Source of the DNA: Silvibacterium dinghuense
GTDB lineage: Bacteria; Acidobacteriota; Terriglobia; Terriglobales; Acidobacteriaceae
Reading direction: 5' to 3'
Assembly: GCF_004123295.1 (NCBI RefSeq)
Contig: NZ_SDMK01000003.1
Coordinates: forward strand, 248,001-312,000
Length of the DNA stretch: 64,000 bases
Shown: one piece after another, positions 53,489-61,915 of the stretch
How positions within the stretch are numbered: position 1 is the first letter of the stretch
How the letters are laid out: each line of letters begins with the position of its first letter
The notes under the pieces: model-generated
Databases searched by the model: none
What the model was told of the DNA's origin: nothing
What the model saw: the letters and a program-made list of their open reading frames with translations, nothing else
Translations under genes and position numbers: made by a program

Positions 53489-54463
53489 TTAGTTCGTCTT
53501 CGCGTACCGCTGCTGGTGCCACTTCCAGGCGGTAGCGAGGATAGCGTCCAGTTCGGTGTACTCCGGCTTCCAGCCAAGCTCCCGGATGATCTTCTCCGAG
53601 CTGGCAATCAGCACGGCCGGATCGCCCGGCCGCCGCGGCTCCTCGATCACGGGAATCGCATGCCCTGTCACCCGCCGCGCCGATTCGATCACCTCGAGCA
53701 CCGTAAAGCCCACGCCGTTGCCGATGTTGTAGATCAGGCGGCTGTGCTCCTTCAGCGCGTTGAACGCAAGCAGGTGAGCCTGCGCCAGATCCTGCACGTG
53801 AATGTAGTCACGCACGCAGGTGCCGTCCTTGGTCGGATAGTCCTTCCCGAAGATCTTGATGCTCTCGCGACGGCCCAGCGCCACGTCAAGAATCAGTGGA
53901 ATGATGTGCGACTCAGGCTCGTGCGCCTCGCCACGTCCTTCAATCGCTCCGGCCACATTGAAGTAGCGCAGGCTGGCATAGCGGAAGTCGTGGATGCGGT
54001 TGAGCCACGCGAGCATCTGCTCCACCAGCAGCTTTGACTCGCCATAGGCATTTGTCGGATGGAGCGGCGCGTCCTCGAAGATCGGCGTCGACTCAGGCTC
54101 GCCGTAAACGGCTGCGGTTGAGGAAAAAACCAGCCGTTTCACCCCGGTCGCCAGCATCGCTTCGAAGAGCGTCAGCGTGGAAGCGCTGTTGTTTCTGAAA
54201 TATAGCTCCGGTTTTTTCATACTTTCACCGGCCTCAATCAGAGCAGCAAAGTGCATGACTCCGTCTATTGAGCTATGCAAGACACGTTCGAGTTTTTCCC
54301 GGTCCGCCAGTTCGCCTTCCACGAACTCGGCTGCAGCCGGAATCATCGAACGATGACCGTGGCAGAGGTTGTCATACACAACGACCTGATGTCCGGAGTC
54401 GAGCAGCAGCTGGGCGACCGTTCCGCCGATGTAGCCGGCGCCGCCCGTAACCAAAATTCGCAA
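53489..54463 (-). CDS. galE: UDP-glucose 4-epimerase
   Basis: 324 residues. It carries ILVTGGAGYIGG (NAD-binding, residues 3-14), YDNLCHGHR, FSSTAAVYGEPE with catalytic Ser/Thr, YGESK (YxxxK) and YPTKDGTCVRDYIHVQDLA, diagnostic for GalE. It interconverts UDP-glucose and UDP-galactose (possibly the N-acetyl forms), feeding polysaccharide synthesis and galactose use. Confidence 0.96.
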   Translation of the reverse strand: MRILVTGGAGYIGGTVAQLLLDSGHQVVVYDNLCHGHRSMIPAAAEFVEGELADREKLERVLHSSIDGVMHFAALIEAGESMKKPELYFRNNSASTLTLFEAMLATGVKRLVFSSTAAVYGEPESTPIFEDAPLHPTNAYGESKLLVEQMLAWLNRIHDFRYASLRYFNVAGAIEGRGEAHEPESHIIPLILDVALGRRESIKIFGKDYPTKDGTCVRDYIHVQDLAQAHLLAFNALKEHSRLIYNIGNGVGFTVLEVIESARRVTGHAIPVIEEPRRPGDPAVLIASSEKIIRELGWKPEYTELDAILATAWKWHQQRYAKTN

Positions 54464-54700
54464 AGCGTGTCTCCTTGGTACGTGAATGCCCTCATTCTAT
54501 GTCGCATACCGGCTCTATGCCGGAATCAGGCGAAGCAAAGCGTGGAACATGGCATCCATACTCGATATGCGGGAAAAAATTACGCGAAATTTTCTCGACA
54601 CACCTCCGCAGCAGTTAGTAACCTGTGGCAAGATTACAGATTTCCCCACCTATTAATTAGAAAAGCAATATTATCGATCGGCTCAAAGCTTTCGCGCTAC

Positions 54701-54814
54701 GCTGGAAGGAACAGAATTGCAGGTGACTGCCATTCTGGACACAGGGCAGCAAGGATGACGGCAGGTAACATGCCGCAAAGCCTGGGGCAAAGGAATCGAC
54801 GACCTTTTCTCCCC
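54701..54814 (+). ncRNA. Candidate structured RNA leader upstream of the tonB-like gene
   Basis: Three consecutive hairpins are visible in the 441-base galE-tonB spacer. The first is AGAAT-t-GCAG closed by a GTGA (GNRA-type) loop with CTGC-c-ATTCT, itself enclosed by GCTG/CAGC. The second is CGGCA-ggtaaca-TGCCG followed by CAAAGCC. The third is GGGG-c-AAAGG pairing with CCTTT-tct-CCCC. The last hairpin ends 90 bases before the ATG. No known riboswitch class is matched with confidence. Bases 54464-54700 hold the divergent promoters and an AT-rich stretch (54640-54680). Confidence 0.4.
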
Positions 54815-54904
54815 GGAAAATGGCACCCCGAATGCACAGAGCTATGGTGACGACATCTCGGCCACTTTCGTCATCTAACGAGTGATTTTTTCTTCAAGGA
54901 ACCT

Positions 54905-55984
54905 ATGGTCAGCAAACCCGAGAATGATTCCCTTTTTGGACTACTGCCGGAGCAGAAATCACGATTTGGCTCCTTTGGCGTCAGCATGGTGGTCAATATC
55001 GCCATCGGCGCCCTGCTGCTGCTTTTTGCCGCAGCCAAGGTTCATGAGGTCAAAGTAGAAAAATATAATCAGACGACGCTCGTCTTTACTCCCCCGCCGC
55101 CGAAGCCCTACATTCCTCCGCCGCCGCCCAGGGTTCATGTCATTCCGCCACCGCCCAAAGTCACCCCTCAGCCGCCGAAGATCAAGGTGGAACCGCCCAA
55201 GCCGGTTGTGGAACCGCCTAAAGTCAATGTAGTCAAGGTAGAAACCAAGCTGCCCGCGGTAGCCCCTGCGCCGCCGAAGGCGGTCAAGCCTCCTCCGCAG
55301 CCCAAGGTCGGCCTCTTCCAGAGCTCGAGACCCACGACGGTCGCCAATAATCAGTCGGCGCCGACGGTCAAGACCGGCGGCTTCGGCGATCCGAATGGTG
55401 CGCATCCGGACCCGAACGCCAACCGTCCGGCAAACATTGCCGCGGTCGGCTCCTTCGCCTCGGCTCCTGGAACGCAGTCCGGTGCCGGCGCAGCCCGGCG
55501 CGGCTCCGTCCAGGGCGTGGCCTTCGGCTCCGGCGTGGCCAACGGCGTCCCCGGCGGCCGTGATCGCGGCACCGTCGCCTCGGCTGGATTCGGCTCCGGC
55601 GTAGTCGGCGGCACCGGCCGTCCCGGCGGCACTGGACAGGTCGCCCAGAGCGGCTTCGGCGGCACCGGCATCGGATCAAGCGGTCCCCGTGCGGCCGCGG
55701 CCCCGCAGCAGGCCCAGTCGACGCCGATCGTGGTCATCTCCAAGCCTCGCGCGGCTTACACTGCGGAGGCCAAGCAACTGCATATTGAAGGCGATGTCAC
55801 TCTGCAGGTACGCTTTACTGCCGATGGGCGAGTGCAGGTTCTGCAGGTCGTCAGCGGCCTTGGCCACGGTCTCGACGAGCAGGCACGCGCCGTCGCAGAA
55901 GGCATCCGGTTCAAGCCCGCTACCAAGGATGGTCACCCTGTCGATGAGGTCACGGTTATCCACGTAACATTCCAGCTGGCCTGA
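54905..55984 (+). CDS. TonB-like energy-transducing protein, proline- and glycine-rich
   Basis: 359 residues. A 25-residue cytoplasmic start precedes one transmembrane helix (VSMVVNIAIGALLLLFAAA), a Pro/Lys-rich periplasmic spacer (residues about 62-135), a Gly-rich segment with FGSGV repeats (about 160-265) and a C-terminal TonB domain (HIEGDVTLQVRFTADGRVQV, ending VTVIHVTFQLA). Such proteins couple the inner-membrane proton gradient to outer-membrane transport. No exbB/exbD lies nearby. A clear Shine-Dalgarno (AAGGAACCT) sets the start. Confidence 0.88.
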   Translation: MVSKPENDSLFGLLPEQKSRFGSFGVSMVVNIAIGALLLLFAAAKVHEVKVEKYNQTTLVFTPPPPKPYIPPPPPRVHVIPPPPKVTPQPPKIKVEPPKPVVEPPKVNVVKVETKLPAVAPAPPKAVKPPPQPKVGLFQSSRPTTVANNQSAPTVKTGGFGDPNGAHPDPNANRPANIAAVGSFASAPGTQSGAGAARRGSVQGVAFGSGVANGVPGGRDRGTVASAGFGSGVVGGTGRPGGTGQVAQSGFGGTGIGSSGPRAAAAPQQAQSTPIVVISKPRAAYTAEAKQLHIEGDVTLQVRFTADGRVQVLQVVSGLGHGLDEQARAVAEGIRFKPATKDGHPVDEVTVIHVTFQLA

Positions 55985-55990
55985 GCCTGA

Positions 55991-56023
55991 CGGCTTTCTC
56001 CTACTCCGCTCTGGAGAAAGCCG
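55991..56023. terminator. Hairpin after tonB-like gene
   Basis: CGGCTTTCTCC and GGAGAAAGCCG form a perfect 11-bp stem around an 11-base loop, six bases past the stop. There is no T-run, so termination strength is unclear; it may instead stabilise the mRNA end. Confidence 0.55.
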
Positions 56024-56182
56024 CCGCTCAGAACAGCGATACATGATCAGCAGTTGGAGATCAGCAGTTCCACAATTTGATTCAACCCTTTCCCGGGAGC
56101 AGTATTCGCAACGCACTCATGCTGCTCCCGGCCGGGGTGTTCCGGTCTCGCAGATTCGAAAGTTTTTAAGAGGAGCCTGTAA

Positions 56183-57979
56183 ATGTATTTGCGCAAGTTT
56201 TCGACCATAGGTCTGGCTTTGATGCTGGGCGTCTCCGCCGCCTATGCCAAGAAAGCCCCGAAGTATCCTCCCCCGGTGCCACTCACCCCTGAGCAGTCCG
56301 CCCTGGTGGAAAAGGCCATCGCCGACGAACGGGACACGGTCAAGCAGATCGAAAAGAGCACCCCGCTCGTCCAGACGTATATCCAGAACATGCAGCAGGA
56401 CCCGGCGCTCTACCAGGTGCCGCAGTCGGATGAGTACAGCATCGCCCGCGTGGATTTCGGCAAGAGCTTCTCGGCGAACGAGTACGGCTCGCGCAAGTCC
56501 GGAGGCAAGGGCTTCTTCAAGGGCAGCATGAGCTATCTCAGCGGCCTGACCAAGAGCTTCCACATCACCTATTCCGCCACCGGCTTCATGGACATGATGT
56601 TCATCGATCCGTCCGGCTTCGACCAGCAGCACTACATCTTCACCTACGTACGCCGTGACTTCCTGGGCACCGTGCGCACCATGGTCTTCGATGTCCGCCC
56701 CAAGCCCGATGTGAAGGGCGCCGGCCGCTTCTTCGGCCGTATCTGGGTAGAAGACCAGGATGGCCACGTCGTCCGCTTCAACGGTTCCTATACCGGCAGC
56801 AAGGATGACGAGGTCGCCCACTACTATCACTTCGACAGCTGGCGGACCAACGTTCAGCCCGGACAGTGGCTGCCCACCGCCATTTATGTCGAGGAATCGC
56901 ACACCGGCGACTCGAAGAAGAACTTCGGCTTCCGCGCCCAGACCTACTTCTGGGGCTACTCCCTCAAGCTTCCCCAGGGCGAATCGGATAACGAGTCGAT
57001 CCAGGTGGACGATGCTCAGGACCAGAGCGGCCAGTCGCAGGATATGAGCCCGTTGCAGGCCCAGCGCCAGTGGGTCTCCCAGGCGGAGCAGAATGTCCTC
57101 GACCGCCTCACCCAAGCCGGCCTGCTGGCTCCGCCCAGCGACTTCGACAAGGTGCTCGAGACCGTCACCAACAACGTCGTCATCGGCAACAAGATCGAGC
57201 TGCCCGACGATGTCCACTGCCGTGTGCTGCTCACCAACACGCTCGAGTCGCTCTCCATCGGCAACACCATCCTGGTCAGCAAGGGCCTGATCGACACCCT
57301 GCCTTCAGAAGAGGGCCTGGCGGCCGTGCTCACCTTCCAGCTCGCGCACATCGTGCTCGGCCACCACACCGATACCCGCTACGCCTTCAACGACCGGCTG
57401 CTCTTCCCGGATGAGGCAGCCTTCCAGCGCATCAATATGAACCACACCCCGGCGGATAACGCAGCTGCCGCCAAGAAGGCCGTGGAACTCTTCAACAACT
57501 CCATCTACAAGGACAAGTCGGCCTCCGTCGGCCTGTTCTTCCAGCAGCTCGCCGTGCGCCAGAAAGCTCTGACCGCGCTGCTCACCCCACGCCTCGGCGA
57601 CTCGCTCCTCAAGACAGACGGCACCCCCTGGCTTTCCGGCCTGACCCAGGGCGCGCCCAAGCTCAACCCCGACGATCTCACCCAGATCGCAGCCCTGCCG
57701 CTAAACAGCCGCCTGCGCGTCGACTCCTGGGATGACAAGATCTACGCCCTCAACGTCAAGCCTGCCGCTCTGCTCAGCAGCCGGGACAAGATGCCGTTCG
57801 AGGTCACGCCCATTTACTACCGTCTGGTCCGCTATCAGCCACCGGCAGCCCCGGCTCCGGCGCCCGCTGACAATGGAACTGCGGCTCCGGCTGCAGCACC
57901 TGCCCAGGCTCCGGCAGATAACGGAGGCAACGCTGCTCCGCCTGCCACCACCCCGGCACCGCAAACGCCTCAACCATAG
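56183..57979 (+). CDS. Exported M48-peptidase-like protein with a lost zinc motif
   Basis: 598 residues: a signal peptide (LRKFSTIGLALMLGVSAAYA-KK), an N-terminal region about 60-270 resembling outer-membrane lipoprotein-sorting-like domains (FDVRPKPDVKGAGRFFGRIW), and a C-terminal M48-like domain with LLTNTLESLSIGNTILVSKGLIDTL. Where active members carry HExxH, this has FQLAH at residues 385-389, so the first His and catalytic Glu are replaced. The C-terminus is a Pro/Ala-rich tail. It is probably a non-catalytic envelope protein. AGGAG seven bases upstream supports the start. Confidence 0.72.
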   Translation: MYLRKFSTIGLALMLGVSAAYAKKAPKYPPPVPLTPEQSALVEKAIADERDTVKQIEKSTPLVQTYIQNMQQDPALYQVPQSDEYSIARVDFGKSFSANEYGSRKSGGKGFFKGSMSYLSGLTKSFHITYSATGFMDMMFIDPSGFDQQHYIFTYVRRDFLGTVRTMVFDVRPKPDVKGAGRFFGRIWVEDQDGHVVRFNGSYTGSKDDEVAHYYHFDSWRTNVQPGQWLPTAIYVEESHTGDSKKNFGFRAQTYFWGYSLKLPQGESDNESIQVDDAQDQSGQSQDMSPLQAQRQWVSQAEQNVLDRLTQAGLLAPPSDFDKVLETVTNNVVIGNKIELPDDVHCRVLLTNTLESLSIGNTILVSKGLIDTLPSEEGLAAVLTFQLAHIVLGHHTDTRYAFNDRLLFPDEAAFQRINMNHTPADNAAAAKKAVELFNNSIYKDKSASVGLFFQQLAVRQKALTALLTPRLGDSLLKTDGTPWLSGLTQGAPKLNPDDLTQIAALPLNSRLRVDSWDDKIYALNVKPAALLSSRDKMPFEVTPIYYRLVRYQPPAAPAPAPADNGTAAPAAAPAQAPADNGGNAAPPATTPAPQTPQP

Positions 57980-58019
57980 CCTGCGTCTTCATTACCAGCC
58001 AGGCATCGCCTCAGAGGTC

Positions 58020-58078
58020 GCCGGTGCGGGCCCAGCCCGCACCGGCTTCCTGCTTCAAGGCAAGCGCGCAGCGCTTGC
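58020..58078 (+). terminator. Two tandem hairpins after the M48-like gene
   Basis: GCCGGTGCGGGC-cca-GCCCGCACCGGC (58020-58046) is a perfect 12-bp stem, followed by GCAAGCGC-gca-GCGCTTGC (58060-58078), an 8-bp stem. Only a short TTCCTGCTTC follows the first. They separate the M48-like gene from the barrel gene. Confidence 0.6.
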
Positions 58079-58126
58079 GCGTGTGGTGAGAAAATTGCAT
58101 ACCTACGGAACTGGAGTGTTTACAAC

Positions 58127-58684
58127 GTGCTGAAAAAAATTCTCTTGAGCGGCATCCTCCTGGGGGCGACAGCCGCCTGGGCCCAGGTCGCCCCCTCTGC
58201 TCGCGGTGGAAATTCCACCCTTTGGGTCGGCGGAGAGTTTTCCTCTTTCCACCCCGACTATGATGCGGCCAGAGTTCTCGGCCCTGGGGTCTTCTTCGAC
58301 TTCAACCTCACCCAGAAACTCGGCGTCGAGGGCGAAGCCCGTTTCATGGACTGGCATGGTGAAGGCGGCGAGACGCAAAAAAACTATCTCGCCGGCGTCA
58401 AATATCGCCTCTACCGCTGGAACCGTTTTTCCTTTAATGCGAAATTTCTGCTCGGCGGCGACTGGATCAACTACCCCAACAATATCGGCAACGGAAGCTA
58501 CTTTGCCTACGTGCCAGGCGGCTTCGTCGATTACCGTGTCAACCGGAAGTGGTCTGTCCGTGGCGACTATGAGTACCATTTCCTGCCCTCGGCCCCAGGC
58601 CTTCAAGACGGCTATCCTAGCCATGGCCTAACCCCGAATGGCTTCAGCATCGGCGTAGCCTACCGCCTGCTCGGCGCCCGGTAA
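58127..58684 (+). CDS. Outer-membrane beta-barrel protein (OmpA/OprF N-domain-like)
   Basis: 185 residues: a signal peptide (LKKILLSGILLGATAAWA-Q) and eight-strand-like alternation with aromatic girdles (LWVGGEFSSFHPDY, GVFFDFNLTQKLGVEGEARF, YVPGGFVDYRVNRKWSVRGDYEY) ending in a typical terminal strand (SIGVAYRLLGAR). The fold is that of small porin-like adhesin or OmpX-type barrels. The start is GTG 58127. Substrate or role is unknown. Confidence 0.8.
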   Translation: MLKKILLSGILLGATAAWAQVAPSARGGNSTLWVGGEFSSFHPDYDAARVLGPGVFFDFNLTQKLGVEGEARFMDWHGEGGETQKNYLAGVKYRLYRWNRFSFNAKFLLGGDWINYPNNIGNGSYFAYVPGGFVDYRVNRKWSVRGDYEYHFLPSAPGLQDGYPSHGLTPNGFSIGVAYRLLGAR

Positions 58685-58710
58685 CCCACCGCTCTCTTTT
58701 TCTCAACAGC

Positions 58711-58738
58711 AGAAGGCCAGGCTCTCGCCTGGCCTTCT
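58711..58738. terminator. Hairpin AGAAGGCCAGGC/GCCTGGCCTTCT
   Basis: A perfect 12-bp stem with a TCTC loop lies 27 bases after the barrel-gene stop. It has no T-run and is followed 20 bases later by a stronger terminator. Confidence 0.6.
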
Positions 58739-58757
58739 CGCTGAGGAGCGCATACAA

Positions 58758-58789
58758 CAAAAGCCGCCGGGATATCCCGGCGGCTTTTT
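58758..58789. terminator. Bidirectional intrinsic terminator
   Basis: AAAAGCCGCCGGGATATCCC continues into CGGCGGCTTTTT, an almost continuous palindrome with A and T runs on either side. It serves the two convergent outer-membrane barrel genes. Confidence 0.92.
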
Positions 58790-58810
58790 ATCAGCTACGT
58801 TGTTGCGTGC

Positions 58811-59407
58811 CTAGAAGTGGTACGCCACGCCGATAGTCGGCTCGTAGATGTTGTAGTAACGGTTCGTCCGGTAGTTGCTCAGGCCGAAGCTCGGGGTCTT
58901 CATCACCAGGCCGCGGTACTCGGCGCGGATGTCGAAGCTGGGGCTGATCTCGTACGCGATACCGCCGCCGTAGAGCGCGCCGATATTCGTGCTCTGGCTC
59001 AGGTTCTGCAGCTGCGTCTTATTGTCATCGATCGGCGAGTAGATGAAGCCGCCGATGCCGCCTTCGAGGAACGGGTTGAAGTTCCGGTAGTTGAAGCTAT
59101 ACACGTACGCGCCCGAAACTTCCTGGAACCGGTCATGGATCAGGACGTTGTTGGTCGGGTTGGTGTAGTGCTGAACCTGCTGCGCGTACTGGTAGTTCAG
59201 CTCGAGTCCGCTGCGCGGGGTCAGCAGGTAGCGATAGCTGATCAGCACACCGTAGCCAACGTTCGCGTGCAGCTGAACGGCGTTCCCGGCGATGAAAGGA
59301 GGAATCAGACCCGTGCCGCTTACGCTGATGTCCTGACGGCTCTCCTGGGCAAAGCATGCCGCCGCCATCAGCGGAAGCAGCAACAACATCAACAGACGTT
59401 TCTTCAT
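58811..59407 (-). CDS. Outer-membrane beta-barrel protein
   Basis: 198 residues: a signal peptide (MKKRLLMLLLLPLMAAACFA-QE) and alternating beta strands rich in Tyr and Asn (GYGVLISYRYLLTPRSGLEL, GAYVYSFNYRNFNPFLEGGI, ALYGGGIAYEISPSFDIRAE) ending with IGVAYHF, the classic terminal aromatic strand recognised by the Bam machinery. The role is unknown. It is convergent with another barrel gene, which suggests a shared envelope theme rather than one operon. Confidence 0.85.
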   Translation of the reverse strand: MKKRLLMLLLLPLMAAACFAQESRQDISVSGTGLIPPFIAGNAVQLHANVGYGVLISYRYLLTPRSGLELNYQYAQQVQHYTNPTNNVLIHDRFQEVSGAYVYSFNYRNFNPFLEGGIGGFIYSPIDDNKTQLQNLSQSTNIGALYGGGIAYEISPSFDIRAEYRGLVMKTPSFGLSNYRTNRYYNIYEPTIGVAYHF

Positions 59408-59578
59408 TCGTTCGTGAACCTCGGACCCGCTGCGGCGGGCCTATGCCTCTGCGGCTGGTGTGAAAGATGTGTGGCGCCGCGAGAAACTCCCCGGTCCACT
59501 CTGGCCATTGTACCTGTCCATCCGTCTTTCGACAGCAGGATGGAAGGCCTTTCCCCAATCAAACTGAAGCATTGGACT

Positions 59579-60499
59579 TCATGAGACCGCAGAGCGGTAG
59601 CAAAAAGGTGCTCCACGCTCCGCGGCAACCGACTCCAGCACCTTCAAAAAAGCCTGCGCGGCATAGGAGAGGCTCCCGTGCCGGCGCCGCGCCAGCATCA
59701 GTTGCCGCTCGATCTTCAGCTCCGGCACGGCCACCTGCACCAGCTCGCCGCGCTCCAGCTCCTGCTGCACGGTAAGCCCCGGCACGAGCGCCACGCCGTT
59801 GCCCATGGCCACAAACCGCTTGATCGCCTCCAGGCTGGGCAGCTCCACATACATGTTGAGCGGCGTCTGGTGCTGCTCGAAGAGCGCAATCACCCTGCGG
59901 CGCAGCGGCGATACGACGTTATGCGCGATAAAGCTCTCCGCTCCCAGCTGCCGGATGCCCACTTCCTTCTCCCGCGCCAGCGGATGGCGCGGATTCACCA
60001 CGAAAACCACCGGGTCGGTATAGACGCTTACCGCTTCAATCGCAGCATCCGGCGGCGTGAAGGTCACCACCCCCAGCTCGACCGAGCGGTCCAGCAGCTG
60101 GTCCGGGATACGGCTGGCGAACGCCCGCTCCACCAGGACGCTGACATGCGGACAAAGCCGCCGGAATTCGTCGAGCACCGGCAGCAGGTAGAGGCACGTA
60201 TATTCGTTGGCCGCAATGTGCAGCCTTCCCCGCTCGAGCGAACGCAGCTGCTCGAGTGCGCTGGTGGCCTCGCGCCTGAGGCCCAGCATCCGCTCGGCAT
60301 ACTCGCGCAGCAGCTCGCCGGAGGCGGTCAGCGTCCCCTCGCGGGAGCTGCGCTCAAAGAGCGGCTCGCCGATTTCATCTTCCAGACGTCGAATGGTGTG
60401 GCTCACCGCGGGCTGGGTGCGGTGCAGCCGGCTTGCGGCGCGAGAAAACCCACGTTCCTCAACGACCGCTAAAAATGTCTCCAGTTGAGCCAGGTCCAT
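59579..60499 (-). CDS. LysR-family transcriptional regulator
   Basis: 306 residues. The N-terminal winged helix (LAQLETFLAVVEERGFSRAA, then HRTQPAVSHTIRRLEDEIG) occupies about residues 1-60, and a two-lobed effector-binding domain follows (YTCLYLLPVLDEFRRLCPHV). It is divergent from leuA with 121 bases between starts, the normal layout for a LysR protein controlling its neighbour and itself. It may therefore sense a branched-chain amino acid intermediate, but the ligand is not visible from sequence. Confidence 0.93.
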   Translation of the reverse strand: MDLAQLETFLAVVEERGFSRAASRLHRTQPAVSHTIRRLEDEIGEPLFERSSREGTLTASGELLREYAERMLGLRREATSALEQLRSLERGRLHIAANEYTCLYLLPVLDEFRRLCPHVSVLVERAFASRIPDQLLDRSVELGVVTFTPPDAAIEAVSVYTDPVVFVVNPRHPLAREKEVGIRQLGAESFIAHNVVSPLRRRVIALFEQHQTPLNMYVELPSLEAIKRFVAMGNGVALVPGLTVQQELERGELVQVAVPELKIERQLMLARRRHGSLSYAAQAFLKVLESVAAERGAPFCYRSAVS

Positions 60500-60538
60500 A
60501 AAAGATCAGCGTCCCATGTTCACGATATGGACAAACTA

Positions 60539-60560
60539 TAGATTAAATTTATCGAATCAG
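60539..60560. promoter_or_regulatory. Candidate LysR-type operator
   Basis: GATT (60541-60544) and AATC (60555-60558) form a short inverted repeat across an AT-rich centre (AAATTTATCG), in the LysR-leuA divergent spacer. LysR proteins bind interrupted palindromes of the T-N11-A type. The spacer is markedly AT-rich compared with the genes. Confidence 0.45.
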
Positions 60561-60620
60561 TAGAAATTATAAATTTGAATCATGTGCCGGGATTTGGCAG
60601 AATCACTATCAAGGTAGGCG

Positions 60621-61829
60621 ATGATGTCGAAACTCCCCGATACCGTACATTTCTTCGATACAACACTGCGTGACGGCGAACAGTCGCCGGGCTGCAGCAT
60701 GACCCAGCCGGAAAAGCTCGCCATGGCCCGTTCGCTGGCCGATCTTGGCGTGGATATCCTTGAGGCCGGCTTTGCCATTGCCTCCGACGGCGATTTCGAA
60801 GCCATCGACCGGATCGCCCGCGAAATCCGCGGACCGGTGATCTGTTCGCTCGCCCGCGCCAAGGCGGAAGACATCGAGCGCGCCGCCCGTTCGCTCGAGC
60901 ACGCCCAGCGCCGCCGCATCCATATCTTCCTGGCCAGCTCCGACCTGCACCTAGAGTACAAGCTCAAGATCAGCCGGGAGCAGGCTCTCGAGCTCGCGGC
61001 AAAGTCCGTGGCCCAGGCAGTGAACTTCGCCGATGAGGTTGAGTTCTCGCCTGAAGACGCGACGCGATCGGACCGCGATTTTCTCTGCAAGATCGTCGGC
61101 GTGGCCATCGAGGCTGGAGCGACCATCATCAACATGCCGGACACCGTGGGTTACGCCACGCCGGATGAGTACCGCGCCATGTTCCGCGAGGTGCGCGAGC
61201 GCGTGCCGGGCGCCGACAAGGTGACCTTCTCTTCGCATACGCATGACGATCTCGGCCTCGCCGTCGCCAATGCGCTGGCGGCCATCGAAGGTGGAGCCCG
61301 CCAGGTGGAGTGCACCATCAACGGCATCGGCGAGCGCGCGGGCAACTCGGCGCTCGAAGAGATCGCCGCCGCTCTGCATGTCCGCTCCGACCGCTTCGGA
61401 CTGAAGAACAACATCAAGCTCGACCACCTCTACAGCGTCAGCCAGCTGCTCTCGAACACCATCAGCTTCGGCCCTTCGCCCAACAAGGCTGTCGTTGGCA
61501 GCAATGCCTTCGCGCACGAGTCCGGCATCCATCAGCACGGCGTGCTCTCGAATCCGTTGACCTACGAGATCATGACCCCTGCCTCGGTCGGCGCGCCCAC
61601 CAACCGCCTGGTCCTCGGCAAGCACTCCGGCCGTCACGCACTGCGCGCGCGCCTTGTCGAGCTCGGCTATAAGCTCTCGGCCGAAGACCTCGAAGTCGCG
61701 TATCGCGCCTTCACCGAGGTTGCCGACCGCAAGAAGAACATTTACGACCAGGACCTCATCAACCTGGTTGCGCACCACGAGCGGCATCAGGACCTGATCG
61801 CCGAAGAGCCCGCAGGCAAAGCCAGCTAA
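60621..61829 (+). CDS. leuA: 2-isopropylmalate synthase, short form lacking the regulatory domain
   Basis: 402 residues. The catalytic TIM barrel has HFFDTTLRDGEQSPG (metal Asp13), TFSSHTHDDLGLAVAN and ECTINGIGERAGNSALEE, and the linker subdomain NAFAHESGIHQHG is present. Full-length LeuA proteins are about 510-550 residues and end in a leucine-binding dimer domain. Here the frame stops right after DQDLINLVAHHERHQ, so that domain is absent. The enzyme joins acetyl-CoA to 2-oxoisovalerate at the start of leucine synthesis. Homologous homocitrate or citramalate synthases are possible, but leuB and leuC follow. Confidence 0.9.
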   Translation: MMSKLPDTVHFFDTTLRDGEQSPGCSMTQPEKLAMARSLADLGVDILEAGFAIASDGDFEAIDRIAREIRGPVICSLARAKAEDIERAARSLEHAQRRRIHIFLASSDLHLEYKLKISREQALELAAKSVAQAVNFADEVEFSPEDATRSDRDFLCKIVGVAIEAGATIINMPDTVGYATPDEYRAMFREVRERVPGADKVTFSSHTHDDLGLAVANALAAIEGGARQVECTINGIGERAGNSALEEIAAALHVRSDRFGLKNNIKLDHLYSVSQLLSNTISFGPSPNKAVVGSNAFAHESGIHQHGVLSNPLTYEIMTPASVGAPTNRLVLGKHSGRHALRARLVELGYKLSAEDLEVAYRAFTEVADRKKNIYDQDLINLVAHHERHQDLIAEEPAGKAS

Positions 61830-61915
61830 GGATATCGCGAGCTTCGGCCCGCGTATCCAAATGCTCTCCCTCATAACCTTCGGCTCTGCCGAAAGACACG
61901 ATCCTGGAGAAGACG

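Noticed and set aside
54735-54830. c-di-GMP-I (GEMM) riboswitch upstream of the tonB-like gene
   Set aside because: Only the GCAAAGCC segment matches; the GAAA-loop helix and the usual second helix are not in the right order.
58711-58738. Strong intrinsic terminator
   Set aside because: The stem is excellent, but no T-run follows on either strand; kept only as a hairpin of uncertain role.
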